This document shows, piece by piece, positions 50,912 to 59,891 of a DNA stretch of 64,000 bases (position 1 is its first letter; each line of letters begins with the position of its first letter). The position numbers were made by a program, and so were the translations under genes. The notes under the pieces are model-generated. The model was given only the letters and a program-made list of their open reading frames with translations. It was not told where the DNA came from and searched no databases. The stretch lies in contig JBQDDG010000015.1 in NCBI GenBank assembly GCA_052093225.1, positions 1 through 64,000 on the forward strand, read 5' to 3'. This stretch comes from JB111 sp052093225. GTDB lineage: Bacteria > Actinomycetota > Actinomycetes > Actinomycetales > Actinomycetaceae.

Positions 50912-52638
50912 ACGTGTTCCGCGGCCTTGCCGCCGTCCTCGAGCCGGCCGACCGGCGCACCCTGCGCCGGGTCACGGTGCTTGCCGCCGTCCACGGCCTC
51001 GCCCAGGGGGTGACGATGGTGCTCGTCGTCCCCGTCGCCCGCGCACTCGCCGCCGGGGAGACCGGCAGCGCCTGGACCTGGCTCCTCGTGCTCGGCATGA
51101 GCGTGCTCGTCACCGGTGTCGTCGGCTACGCGCAGGCCATGGGCGGCTTCCGGCTTGCCGTCGCGGCCATGCGCACCCTGCACCTGCGCGTCGGCGACCA
51201 CCTCGCCCGGCTCCCGGTCGGCTGGTTCACCGGCCGTACGGGCGAGCTGTCCGAGCTGCTCTCCCGCGGCGTGCTCACGGTCGGGGGCTCGCCGGGCTAC
51301 CTCCTCACCCCGCTCGTCACCCTGACCACCTCGGCCACGACCGTCGCCGCCGGCCTCCTCCTGATCGACGTCCGCCTCGGCCTGATCGCACTCCTCCTCG
51401 GCGCGGGCGTCCTCGTCGTCGCCCGGGCGGCCACCGCGCTCGGGAGCCGGGGCGACGAGGCCCAGCACCGCGCCGTCGTCGAGGTCGACGACCGCATCGT
51501 CGAGTTCGCCCGCTGCCAGGGGGCGATCCGGGCGTCGGGCGCCTCGGCCCGGTACGAGCCGCTCGGGCGCGCGCTCGCCGACCACGAGGGCAGGGCGCGG
51601 CAGGGACTGTGGTCCTCCGTCGTCGCCCTCGGGCTCAACGGGCTGGCGGCGCAGACGGCGTTCAGCCTCGTCGTCCTGGCCCTGGTCGCGCTCGCGCTCC
51701 GGGGGACGCTGGACCCGGTCGAGATGGTGGCGACGTTCGCCCTCGTGTCCCGGTTCGTCGAGCCGATCAACGAGATCGGCGCCTACCGCAGCGGTGTGCG
51801 CTCGACCGGCCGGGCGATCGACCGGCTCGGCGCGGTGCTCGGCGCGCCGACGCTGCCCGAACCGGCAGACCCCGTCGACGGGCGCGGCGGCGCGGTCGAG
51901 CTCGACGGCGTGACGTTCGCCTACGAGCCGGGCCGACCCGTGCTCACCGATGTCTCGCTGCGTGTCGGGCCCGGCACGACGACGGCGGTCGTCGGCGCCT
52001 CCGGGGCGGGCAAGACGACGCTGCTCAGGCTCGTCGCCCGCGAGCGCGACGTCGACGCCGGGCGGGTCCTCGTCGGCGGGGTCGACGTGCGGGACCGCTC
52101 GAGCAGCGGCCTCGCCGCCGACCTGACCGCCGTCCTCCAGGACGTCTACCTCCTCGAGGGCACGCTGCGGGAGAACGTGCTCATCGGGAACCTTGCCGCC
52201 ACCGACGCCGAGCTCGGCGACGTGGCGCGTTGCTCCGGCGTCGACGAGATCGTCGCCCGCCTGCCCGAGGGGTGGGACAGCGAGGTCGGCGAGGGTGGGG
52301 TGCGGCTCTCGGGCGGGGAGCGGCAGCGCGTCGCCGTCGCACGCGCGCTGCTCAAGCCCGCGGAGATCCTCCTGCTCGACGAGGCGACCGCCGCGCTCGA
52401 CCCGGTCAACGAGCACGTCGTCACCACCACGATCGACGGGCTGCGGGGCAGGCGCACGGTCCTCGTCCTCGCCCACCGGCTGCCGACGATCGCGGGCGCC
52501 GACCAGATCGTCGTGCTCGCCGACGGCCGCGTCGCCCAGCGGGGCACGCACGCGCAGCTGCTCGCGCAGGACGGGCCGTACGCCGCGCTGTGGCGTTCCC
52601 GCCTCGAGGCCGAGGGCTGGGTGCTGGGTGCGGGCTGA
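50908..52638 (+). CDS. ABC transporter, fused permease-ATPase, IrtB/YbtQ-like
   Basis: A 576-aa partner half-transporter. The exporter-fold membrane domain includes HLRVGDHLARLPVGWFTGR, the coupling region typical of this group, followed by an ATPase with Walker A VGASGAGKTT, signature LSGGERQRVAVARALL, Walker B ILLLDEATAALDPVNE and H-loop VLAHRLPT. It pairs with the preceding gene as IrtA/IrtB or YbtP/YbtQ do. Import of ferric siderophore is the likely function, but export is not excluded from sequence alone. ATG overlaps the preceding stop. Confidence 0.9.
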   Translation: MNVFRGLAAVLEPADRRTLRRVTVLAAVHGLAQGVTMVLVVPVARALAAGETGSAWTWLLVLGMSVLVTGVVGYAQAMGGFRLAVAAMRTLHLRVGDHLARLPVGWFTGRTGELSELLSRGVLTVGGSPGYLLTPLVTLTTSATTVAAGLLLIDVRLGLIALLLGAGVLVVARAATALGSRGDEAQHRAVVEVDDRIVEFARCQGAIRASGASARYEPLGRALADHEGRARQGLWSSVVALGLNGLAAQTAFSLVVLALVALALRGTLDPVEMVATFALVSRFVEPINEIGAYRSGVRSTGRAIDRLGAVLGAPTLPEPADPVDGRGGAVELDGVTFAYEPGRPVLTDVSLRVGPGTTTAVVGASGAGKTTLLRLVARERDVDAGRVLVGGVDVRDRSSSGLAADLTAVLQDVYLLEGTLRENVLIGNLAATDAELGDVARCSGVDEIVARLPEGWDSEVGEGGVRLSGGERQRVAVARALLKPAEILLLDEATAALDPVNEHVVTTTIDGLRGRRTVLVLAHRLPTIAGADQIVVLADGRVAQRGTHAQLLAQDGPYAALWRSRLEAEGWVLGAG

Positions 52639-53740
52639 CCCGGTCGAGGCGCGGCGCCCGTCGAGCGCAGGTGCACCGACCACCGGCGCGTCGGCAGGCG
52701 TGCGCGCCCGCGCGCGGGGCGCTTCGGTGGGCGTCGATCACGCGCGGCGTCTCCCGCGGAGCCTCGTGCTGTCGGTCCTCGGCGTGCTCCTCGTCGTGGC
52801 GGTCGCGGCCAGCCTCCACCTCGGGTCGCAGCCCGTGCCGGTGCCCGACGTGTGGGCGGCGCTGCTCGGCCACGAGGACACCTACGCCCAGGAGCTCGTG
52901 CGCGCCCAGCGGATCCCCCGCACGCTCGCGGGCATCGTCGTCGGGGCCGGTCTCGGGGTCGCCGGCGCGCTCGTCCAGTCGCTCACGCGCAACCCGCTGG
53001 CCGATCCCGGTCTCGTCGGCATCGCCGGCGGCTCCGCCCTCGCGGTGGCGCTCGCCGTGGCCCTGGGCCTCGCGGGCACCGGTCTCGGGCTCGTGGTCCC
53101 CGCCTTCGTCGGGGCGCTGCTCGTCACCGTGGCGGTGACGGCGATCGGCCTCGGTGGCGGTGGCCGCGTCGACCCCGTCCGGCTCGTCCTCGCCGGCGTC
53201 GCCCTGACCGCGGTCTTCAGCGGCATCACCACCGGCGTGGTGCTCACCGACCCCAACGCCTTCGACGCGCTGCGCGCCTGGAACGTCGGCTCGCTGCTCG
53301 TGGCCCGCACCGCCCAGATCGGCTGGTTCGTGCCCCTGGTGGTCGTCGGGGTCGTGGCCGCGCTGCTGCTCGCCCGGCCGCTGGACGCGCTCGCGCTCGG
53401 CGAGGACGTCGCCGCGGGGCAGGGCGTGCGGGTGGGGGCCACCCGCACGGCGGTGGTGGTCGTCGTCGCCCTGCTGACCGCCGCTGCGACGGCGGTCGCC
53501 GGCCCCGTCGCCTTCGCGGGCCTCATCGTCCCGCACCTCGCCCGCCTCGTCGTGGGCACCGCGCACGTGCGGCTCCTGCTCGCCTGCCTGCTGCTCGGTC
53601 CGGTGCTGGTCCTTGCCGCCGACGTCCTCGGCCGTGTGGTCGCGCCGCCGGGCGAGATCGGCGTCGGCGTGATGACCGCGCTGGTCGGCGCCCCGGTGCT
53701 CGTGCTCCTCGTCCGCAGGCGCGGGGCGGTGGAGCTGTGA
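52628..53740 (+). CDS. FecCD-family siderophore permease, first
   Basis: Membrane permease of BtuC/FecC type, about 337-370 aa with roughly nine or ten helices. Recognisable are RIPRTLAGIVVGAGLGVAG, VQSLTRNPLADPGLVGIAGG, the AWNVGSL element and VAGPVAFAGLIVPHLAR, which contacts the ATPase. The start is uncertain: GTG 52628 overlaps the upstream gene by 11 bases, while GTG 52700 or 52727 would give a more usual N-terminus. It is followed directly by a second permease gene. Confidence 0.92.
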   Translation: MRADPVEARRPSSAGAPTTGASAGVRARARGASVGVDHARRLPRSLVLSVLGVLLVVAVAASLHLGSQPVPVPDVWAALLGHEDTYAQELVRAQRIPRTLAGIVVGAGLGVAGALVQSLTRNPLADPGLVGIAGGSALAVALAVALGLAGTGLGLVVPAFVGALLVTVAVTAIGLGGGGRVDPVRLVLAGVALTAVFSGITTGVVLTDPNAFDALRAWNVGSLLVARTAQIGWFVPLVVVGVVAALLLARPLDALALGEDVAAGQGVRVGATRTAVVVVVALLTAAATAVAGPVAFAGLIVPHLARLVVGTAHVRLLLACLLLGPVLVLAADVLGRVVAPPGEIGVGVMTALVGAPVLVLLVRRRGAVEL

Positions 53741-54783
53741 GCGTGCGCGTGGACCTCGGTCGGCGCGTCCTCCGGCCCCGTGCGGGCCGGCTCCAGCTGC
53801 TGCTCGAGGTTCGCCCGCTCGTCGTCAGCGGCACCCTGGGGGCGCTGTCGGTCGCCACGCTCCTCGTCGTGCTCACGAGCGGCGACTACACGCTCACCCT
53901 GGGCGAGCTCGCCCGCGCGGTCGCCGTCGACGACGGGTCGTTCGACCGCACCGTCGTCCTCGAGTGGCGCATGCCCCGGGCGCTCGCCGCACCGCTGTAC
54001 GGGGGCGCGCTGGCCCTCAGCGGACTGGTGTTCCAGCGGCTCACGCGCAACCCGCTCGCGAGCCCCGACATCATCGGGTTCGGCACCGGCGCCTACACCG
54101 GAGCCCTCGTCGCCCTCACCGTCCTCGGCGGGTCCCTCGCCGGGGCGACCGTCGGCGCCCTCGCCGGGGGACTCGCCACCGCGGTGGCCGTTCTCGTGCT
54201 CGCGCGGGGTGGCGGGAGCGGGTCGCGGCTCATCGTCGTCGGCATCGCGGTCTCGGCCGCGCTCGGCGGTGTCAACACCTGGCTGCTCAAGACCGCGGGG
54301 CGCGAGCAGGCGCTCACCGCGACCGTGTGGGGCTCCGGCTCGCTCAAGGAGGTCACCGGGACCGAGGTCGCCCTCACCGCGGCCGCCGTCGGCGCGGTCG
54401 GGCTCGTCCTCGCACGGCACCTGCCTCGGCTCGCCCAGCTCGAGCTCGGGGACGAGGTGGCCGCCGCCCAGGGCGTGCCCGTGCCGCGCACGCGGATCGC
54501 GCTGGTGGTGTGCTCGGTCGCGCTCATGGCGCTCGTCACCGCGGTCGCCGGGCCGATCTCGTTCGTCGCCCTCGTCGCGCCGCCGATCGCGGCGCGGCTC
54601 ACCGGGTCCGTGACGGCCGTCTGGCCGGCGGTGGCGGTCGGCGCGCTGCTGCTGGCGGTGGCCGACGCGCTCACCCTGCTCGCCCTCCCGACGGAGCTGC
54701 CGGTCGGGCTCGTCACCCCCGTGGTCGGGGGCGCCTACCTCGTCCACCTGCTCGTGCGCGGGCGGCCCGGGAGGGTCGCATGA
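53737..54783 (+). CDS. FecCD-family siderophore permease, second
   Basis: A 348-aa partner permease. It has the family segments WRMPRALAAPLYGGALALSG, RLTRNPLASPDIIGFGTGA and VAGPISFVALVAPPIAARL. GTG 53737 overlaps the first permease stop and its own stop overlaps the ATPase ATG. The two permeases form a heterodimeric channel energised by the next gene's product, as in FepDGC and similar ferric-siderophore systems. Confidence 0.93.
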   Translation: MSVRVDLGRRVLRPRAGRLQLLLEVRPLVVSGTLGALSVATLLVVLTSGDYTLTLGELARAVAVDDGSFDRTVVLEWRMPRALAAPLYGGALALSGLVFQRLTRNPLASPDIIGFGTGAYTGALVALTVLGGSLAGATVGALAGGLATAVAVLVLARGGGSGSRLIVVGIAVSAALGGVNTWLLKTAGREQALTATVWGSGSLKEVTGTEVALTAAAVGAVGLVLARHLPRLAQLELGDEVAAAQGVPVPRTRIALVVCSVALMALVTAVAGPISFVALVAPPIAARLTGSVTAVWPAVAVGALLLAVADALTLLALPTELPVGLVTPVVGGAYLVHLLVRGRPGRVA

Positions 54784-55697
54784 GTCGGTCGGGATCCCGC
54801 AGGACCGGGTCGTCGGGGTCGGCCAGGTCCTCGGGGACCGACGTGCCGGCGGCGGGTCCGGCAGTGCCTGTGCGGTCGGTGCCGCCGTCGACGGCGCCCG
54901 CCGGGCCGGCCCCGCTGCGGGCGGCGGGACTGACCGTCGCCTACGGCGAGCGGGTCGCCGTCGCCGATCTCGACCTCGAGGTGCCACCGGGCTCGCTCAC
55001 GGTGGTGCTCGGGCCGAACGCGTGCGGGAAGTCGACGCTGCTGCGGGCCCTCGCGGGCGTGCTGCCCCGGCGCTCGGGGACGGTCCTCCTCGACGGACAC
55101 GAGCTCGACTCGCTCGCTCCCCGGGCGCTCGCCCGGCGCGTGGCGCTGCTGCCGCAGTCCGCCACGGCACCCGACGGGCTGCGGGTCGCCGACCTCGTGG
55201 CCCGCGGCCGGTACCCGCACCGGACGCTGCTCGGCCGGTGGACGGCCGAGGACGACCGGGCCGTGCACGACGCGATGGCCGCCACCGGTGTCCTCGACCT
55301 GTCCGCGCGCGAGGTCTCCGCCCTCTCGGGCGGCCAGCGCCAGCGCGTGTGGATCGCGATGACGCTCGCGCAGGAGACGCCGATCCTTCTGCTCGACGAG
55401 CCGACGACGTTCCTCGACCTCGCCCACCAGGTCGAGGTCCTCGAGCTGTGCGCGGAGCTGCACGCCCAGGGGCGCACGCTCGTCGTCGTCCTGCACGACA
55501 TCGCCCAGGCCGCTCGCTACGCGACCCATCTCGTCGTGCTGCGTGCGGGGCGCCTGGTGGCGCAGGGACCACCGGCGGACGTGCTCGACCGGGCGCTCGT
55601 CGCCGAGGTCTTCGGCGTGGACAGCCTCGTGGCCCCCGACCCCGTGACGGGGACCCCGGTGGTCTACCCGCTGCGCCCCGCGCGCTCGGACGGCTGA
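54780..55697 (+). CDS. siderophore ABC transporter ATPase (FepC-like)
   Basis: A 305-aa ATPase. An unusual Ser/Gly/Arg/Pro-rich tail of about 45 residues precedes the FepC-type domain: Walker A LGPNACGKSTLLRAL, the GRYPHRTLLGRW segment typical of siderophore ATPases, signature LSGGQRQRVWIAMTLAQ, Walker B ILLLDEPTTFLDLAHQ and H-loop VVVLHDIAQAAR. It ends the operon. The last 34 bases overlap the convergent MFS gene. Confidence 0.93.
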   Translation: MSRSGSRRTGSSGSARSSGTDVPAAGPAVPVRSVPPSTAPAGPAPLRAAGLTVAYGERVAVADLDLEVPPGSLTVVLGPNACGKSTLLRALAGVLPRRSGTVLLDGHELDSLAPRALARRVALLPQSATAPDGLRVADLVARGRYPHRTLLGRWTAEDDRAVHDAMAATGVLDLSAREVSALSGGQRQRVWIAMTLAQETPILLLDEPTTFLDLAHQVEVLELCAELHAQGRTLVVVLHDIAQAARYATHLVVLRAGRLVAQGPPADVLDRALVAEVFGVDSLVAPDPVTGTPVVYPLRPARSDG

Positions 55698-57178
55698 CGC
55701 TCGGGGCGCTCGGGCGTGACGTCCTGCGCGCGCACGGGGAGCAGCAGCGCCAGCCCGACGGCGAGGACGAGGACGATCCCGAGGATGCCCCAGTACTGGA
55801 CGTCGTTGCCGGTCAGGCCCGTGACGGCGGTGCCGGCGGCGATCGCGAGGGCGAACATCGACGGGGCGAGGAACGAGACCGCCCGTCCGGTGGTGGCGTA
55901 GAGGCCGAAGACCTCGCCGTCCTTGCCCGGCGGGATGAGGCGGGCGAGGAACGTGCGCGACGCCGACTGGGCCGGCCCGACGAACACGCACAGCGCCAGG
56001 CCGAGCACCCAGAACAGCCCGGCGCCGAGGTCGTGGAGGAAGAAGATGCCGGTCCCCGCGACCACCATGGAGACCAGCGAGAGGATGATGACCCGCTTGG
56101 GGCCGAGGGCGTCGTCGAGCAGGCCGAAGGAGATCGTGGCGACGCCCGCGACGACGTTCGCCGCGACGGCGAAGATGATGACCTCGCCGGCGCTGAAGCC
56201 GAACGTCCCGGCCGCGATGATGCCGCCGAACGAGAAGACGCCCGCGAGGCCGTCGCGGAAGACGGCGGACGCCAGCAGGAACCAGACCGTGCGCCGGTCG
56301 GTGGCCCACAGGTCCGCGATCGAGCGCAGAAGCCGACGGTAGGAGGTGGCGACCGACTCCTTCGGGGCCTCCGCTGCGCCCCCGGTCGCGGCCCGCACCC
56401 GGCGCGCGTCCCGCAGCGACGTGAGGACGAGCGGGGCCGAGAAGATCGCGGTCCAGGCGGCGGCGACGAGCGTCGTCACGCGCACGTCCATGCCGTTCTC
56501 GCTCGTCACGCCGAAGATCCCGACCTCGGGGTTGATGAGGCCGAAGTAGACGACGAGCAGCAGGACGATGCCCCCGACGTACCCCATGCCCCAGCCGAAG
56601 CCCGAGACGCGGCCGACGGTGTGCGGCGTCGAGAGGTCGTTGAGCATCGCGTTGTAGTTGACGCCCGCGAGCTCGGAGGCGATGTTGCCGACGGCCAGCA
56701 GGATCAGCCCCAGCCACAACCACTGGGCCTCGAAGCTGCCGTCCGGCCGCACCGCCGGCTGCACGAGGAACAGCGCCGCCGTGACGAGGACGATGACGCC
56801 CGTGTAGAGCGCGAGGTTGAGCGCCCGGTTGCCGGAGCGGTCCGCGCGCTGGCCGGTGACCGGGGCGATGAGGGCGATGAGCACGCCCGCGACCGCGAGG
56901 ACCGTGGCGAGCGTGCCGTCCGCACCCTCGCCGAACAGGTCCTCGTTGGTGAGGTAGACGGAGAAGACGAAGGTGGTGATCACCGCGTTGAAGGCGGCCG
57001 ACGCCCAGTCCCACAGCGCCCACGTGAACACCTTGGACCGGGTGGCGAGCCCGCGGGCCTCCTCGCGGGCGGCCGCGGCCGCGGGCGTGGGCGGCTCTGT
57101 CGAGGGGTCGATGGGCGCGGAACGACGACTGCCGTGCGGGGGCTTGTCGAAGGGGCCGTAGGAGTCCGGGGTGGTCAC
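55664..57178 (-). CDS. MFS transporter, UMF1/Atg22-like
   Basis: A 504-aa carrier with about 12 helices. The N-terminal tail is polar and then TWALWDWASAAFNAVITTFV, the WALWDWA/FN pattern being typical of the UMF1 (VacB/BtlA) family. GVNYNAMLNDLSTPHTVGRV and the SFLAPSMFALA segment agree with this. GTG 57178 is preceded by TAGGTT at -12 to -7. It converges on the siderophore operon and marks the right end of the insertion before cysS. The substrate is unknown. Confidence 0.85.
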   Translation of the reverse strand: MTTPDSYGPFDKPPHGSRRSAPIDPSTEPPTPAAAAAREEARGLATRSKVFTWALWDWASAAFNAVITTFVFSVYLTNEDLFGEGADGTLATVLAVAGVLIALIAPVTGQRADRSGNRALNLALYTGVIVLVTAALFLVQPAVRPDGSFEAQWLWLGLILLAVGNIASELAGVNYNAMLNDLSTPHTVGRVSGFGWGMGYVGGIVLLLVVYFGLINPEVGIFGVTSENGMDVRVTTLVAAAWTAIFSAPLVLTSLRDARRVRAATGGAAEAPKESVATSYRRLLRSIADLWATDRRTVWFLLASAVFRDGLAGVFSFGGIIAAGTFGFSAGEVIIFAVAANVVAGVATISFGLLDDALGPKRVIILSLVSMVVAGTGIFFLHDLGAGLFWVLGLALCVFVGPAQSASRTFLARLIPPGKDGEVFGLYATTGRAVSFLAPSMFALAIAAGTAVTGLTGNDVQYWGILGIVLVLAVGLALLLPVRAQDVTPERPERQPSERAGRSG

Positions 57179-57184
57179 CGGGGC

Positions 57185-57190
57185 AACCTA
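57185..57190 (-). promoter_or_regulatory. -10 hexamer TAGGTT, probable leaderless promoter of MFS gene
   Basis: On the minus strand TAGGTT covers -12 to -7 relative to GTG 57178, and GCCCCG follows with no SD. Confidence 0.5.
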
Positions 57191-57414
57191 GCCGCACCGG
57201 GTGTCTGCCAGGTGACTTTCGGCGCGGGTACCCCGCCCGACCGGGGACCCCCCCCCCCCGCGGTATTAGGGGGACGGGTGCCCCCCCCAGNNNNNNNNNN
57301 TGGGGGCGTTGTTTTGGGGGGTTGTCCCGGGGGCACCCCCCCCCCCCCGGGTTGCTGGCGTGTGGCATTCCGGGGCGTTCCCCCGGCCGGACGGGGAACC
57401 GCGCCCGTCGTCGT
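57191..57414. other. low-quality intergenic stretch with 10-N gap
   Basis: Between the divergent MFS and cysS genes. N at 57291-57300 is flanked by runs of C and G (C11 near 57248-57259, C8 near 57281, C14 near 57337). Homopolymers like these and broken local composition look like consensus error in a hard GC hairpin, not natural sequence. Regulatory content here cannot be trusted. Confidence 0.7.
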
Positions 57415-57420
57415 TAGTCT
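57415..57420 (+). promoter_or_regulatory. -10 hexamer TAGTCT, probable leaderless promoter of cysS
   Basis: TAGTCT is at -12 to -7 from GTG 57427, followed by GGGACG and then the start codon. It lies just outside the low-quality stretch. Confidence 0.5.
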
Positions 57421-57426
57421 GGGACG

Positions 57427-58872
57427 GTGAGCCTCCACCTGCACGACACCGCCTCCCGACGGGAGATCCCCCTGACCCCGGTGACCCCGGGCAAGGTCGG
57501 CATCTACCTGTGCGGTGCGACCGTGCAGGGCTCACCCCACGTCGGCCACCTCCGCTCGGCCATCGCGTTCGACGTGCTCGTGCGCTGGCTGCGCCGCAAG
57601 GACCTCGACGTCACGCTCGTGCGCAACGTCACCGACATCGACGACAAGATCCTCGTGAGGTCGGCCGAGGCGGGCGTGCCGTGGTGGGCGTGGGCCTATC
57701 GCTACGAGCGGGAGTTCGAGGCGGCCTACAGCGCCCTCGGCGTCCTGCCGCCCACCTACGAGCCGCGCGCCACCGGGCACGTCACCGAGATGGTCGCGCT
57801 CATGCAGCGCCTCGAGCAGCGCGGGCACGCCTACGCCGGCGACGCCGGGAACGTCTACTTCTCCGTGCGCTCCTTCGAGGACTACGGGGCGCTGACCAAC
57901 CAGCGTGCCGGGAGCTCCGCCGTCGACGAGACCGACGCGGCGCCCGACAAGCGCGACCCGCTCGACTTCGCCCTGTGGAAGGCGCCCCGGCCGGGGGAGC
58001 CGGAGACCGCCGCCTGGGACACCCCCTACGGCCGCGGCAGGCCCGGATGGCACCTCGAGTGCTCGGCGATGGCGCACCGCTACCTCGGCGAGACGTTCGA
58101 CATCCACGGCGGCGGCATCGACCTGCGCTTCCCGCACCACGAGAACGAGCAGGCCCAGTCCCGCGCCGCCGGGTACGGGTTCGCCCAGATCTGGATGCAC
58201 AACGCCTGGGTGGTCGTGGCCGGGGAGAAGATGGGCAAGTCGCTCGGCAACGCGCTCACCGTCGACGCCGTCCTGCAGCGGGCGGAGGCGCCGGTGGTCC
58301 GGCTCGCGCTCGCGTCGGTCCACTACCGCGGGGCGGTCGAGTTCTCGGACGTCTCGCTCACCGAGGCCGCCACGCAGTGGGAGCGCGTCGGGTCCTTCGT
58401 CGCGCGCAGCGTCGAGGCCACCGGCGAGGCGGGCGCCGACGAGCTCGGCGCCCCGGGCGCGCTGCCGGAGGCGTTCGTCGCCGCCATGGACGACGACCTC
58501 GGGGTCTCGGCCGCGATGGCCGCCGTGCACGCCGAGCTCCGCGCCGGCAACACCGCCCTGTCCGAGGGGAGGCCCGCGGACGCCCACGCCGCCCAGGCCC
58601 GCGTCCGAGCGATGCTCGACGTCCTCGGTCTCGACCCGCTCGCCGATCCCTGGCGCGGCGCTGCGACCGGCCGGGCGGGCGGCTCCGGCGGCGACGCGGC
58701 CCGCGACGCGCTCGCGGCACTGGTCGAGGGGGCGCTCGAGGAGCGCTCCCGGGCCCGGGCGGACAAGGACTACGCGCGCGCCGACGCCGTGCGCGACCGA
58801 CTCACCTCGGCCGGGATCTCGGTCGAGGACAACGCGGGCGGAGCCCGCTGGCAACTGACAGGAGGCGCATGA
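57427..58872 (+). CDS. cysS: cysteinyl-tRNA synthetase
   Basis: Class I synthetase of 481 aa charging tRNA-Cys. The HIGH-type motif is SPHVGH, the KMSKS-type motif is KMGKS, and zinc ligands are seen in LCGATV, LECSAMAH and HHENEQAQS. The C-terminal anticodon region contains RADKDYARADAVRDRL. GTG 57427 lies at the leaderless promoter. In mycobacteria and streptomycetes cysS follows ispF directly; here an 11-kb block intervenes. Its stop overlaps rlmB. Confidence 0.96.
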   Translation: MSLHLHDTASRREIPLTPVTPGKVGIYLCGATVQGSPHVGHLRSAIAFDVLVRWLRRKDLDVTLVRNVTDIDDKILVRSAEAGVPWWAWAYRYEREFEAAYSALGVLPPTYEPRATGHVTEMVALMQRLEQRGHAYAGDAGNVYFSVRSFEDYGALTNQRAGSSAVDETDAAPDKRDPLDFALWKAPRPGEPETAAWDTPYGRGRPGWHLECSAMAHRYLGETFDIHGGGIDLRFPHHENEQAQSRAAGYGFAQIWMHNAWVVVAGEKMGKSLGNALTVDAVLQRAEAPVVRLALASVHYRGAVEFSDVSLTEAATQWERVGSFVARSVEATGEAGADELGAPGALPEAFVAAMDDDLGVSAAMAAVHAELRAGNTALSEGRPADAHAAQARVRAMLDVLGLDPLADPWRGAATGRAGGSGGDAARDALAALVEGALEERSRARADKDYARADAVRDRLTSAGISVEDNAGGARWQLTGGA

Positions 58873-59891
58873 TGGCCGGGAACTCCCAGCGCCGCGGCGC
58901 CGTGCGCAAGGCGGGCACGAAGAAGGCACCCACGAAGGGTTCCGGCGGCCAGCGCCGCCAGGGCCTCGAGGGACGTGGCCCGACCCCGAAGGCCGAGGAG
59001 CGCAGCTACCACCCCGCCGCCAAGCGCGCCGAGGCGGCCAAGAGGCGTGCCTCGCGCGACCCGAAGGCGCAGGCCGCGCTCGCCGCCGACCGCGCCGCGA
59101 AGCTCCGCAACAAGCTGGGCCTCGCCGCCGACTCCGAGCTCGTCGTCGGGCGCAACCCGGTGGCCGAGGCGGTGCGCGCCGGCGTGACGATGTCCCACGT
59201 CCTCATCTCGGGCGCCGCCGCGTCGGACGACAGGCTCGCCGAGCTCGTCCGTACGGCCACCGCGCTCGGCGCCCCGCTCATCGAGGCGACCCGCGTCGAC
59301 CTCGACCTCCTCACCGACGGCGGCGTGCACCAGGGCGTGGCGATCGCCGTCGCGCCCTACGAGTACCTGGACCTCGCGGACCTGCTCGAGCGGGCCGAGG
59401 GGTCTGGGCACGCCCCGCTCGTGGTGGCGCTCGACTCGGTGACCGATCCGCACAACCTGGGCGCCGTGCTGCGCTCGGCCGGGGCGTTCGGCGCCGACGG
59501 CGTCCTCCTGCCCGAGCGCCGCTCCGCCGGCATCACCTCCACCGTGTGGAAGGTGTCCGCCGGGGCCGCCGCCCGCGTGCCCGTGGCCCGCGCGACCAAC
59601 CTCACCCGCGCGCTGACCGAGGCGAAGAAGGCGGGCCTGTTCGTCGTCGGCCTCGACGGCGAGGGCACCACCTCGGTCCGCGACCTTCACCTCGCGACCG
59701 AGGGCCTCGTCCTCGTCACCGGCTCGGAGGGCAAGGGCCTGTCCCGGCTCGTGCGCGAGACGTGCGACGTCGTCGCCTCCATCCCCATCGGCACCGCCGT
59801 CGATTCGCTCAACGCGGCCGTCGCCACCGGGGTCGCCCTCTACGAGGTCTCCCGCAGGCGCGCCGAGGCCGCGCCCGGGCAGGGGGCATGA
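58869..59891 (+). CDS. rlmB: 23S rRNA (guanosine-2'-O)-methyltransferase RlmB-like
   Basis: SpoU/TrmH-family 2'-O-methyltransferase of 340 aa. A basic Lys/Arg/Gly-rich extension (about 1-85) precedes the substrate-binding domain (VVGRNPVAEAVRAG). The knotted catalytic domain has LDSVTDPHNLGAVLRSA, VTGSEGKGLSRLVRETCD and IPIGTAVDSLNAAVATG. It starts at ATG 58869 or the next ATG 58872, overlapping the cysS stop. The target in E. coli is G2251 of 23S rRNA; the target here is assumed by homology. Confidence 0.92.
   Translation: MMAGNSQRRGAVRKAGTKKAPTKGSGGQRRQGLEGRGPTPKAEERSYHPAAKRAEAAKRRASRDPKAQAALAADRAAKLRNKLGLAADSELVVGRNPVAEAVRAGVTMSHVLISGAAASDDRLAELVRTATALGAPLIEATRVDLDLLTDGGVHQGVAIAVAPYEYLDLADLLERAEGSGHAPLVVALDSVTDPHNLGAVLRSAGAFGADGVLLPERRSAGITSTVWKVSAGAAARVPVARATNLTRALTEAKKAGLFVVGLDGEGTTSVRDLHLATEGLVLVTGSEGKGLSRLVRETCDVVASIPIGTAVDSLNAAVATGVALYEVSRRRAEAAPGQGA

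Noticed and set aside
47067..57178. Siderophore biosynthetic gene cluster
   Set aside because: No NRPS, NIS synthetase, decarboxylase or ornithine hydroxylase gene is present. The single flavin monooxygenase is of the PHBH type, not an N-hydroxylase of the ornithine/lysine class.
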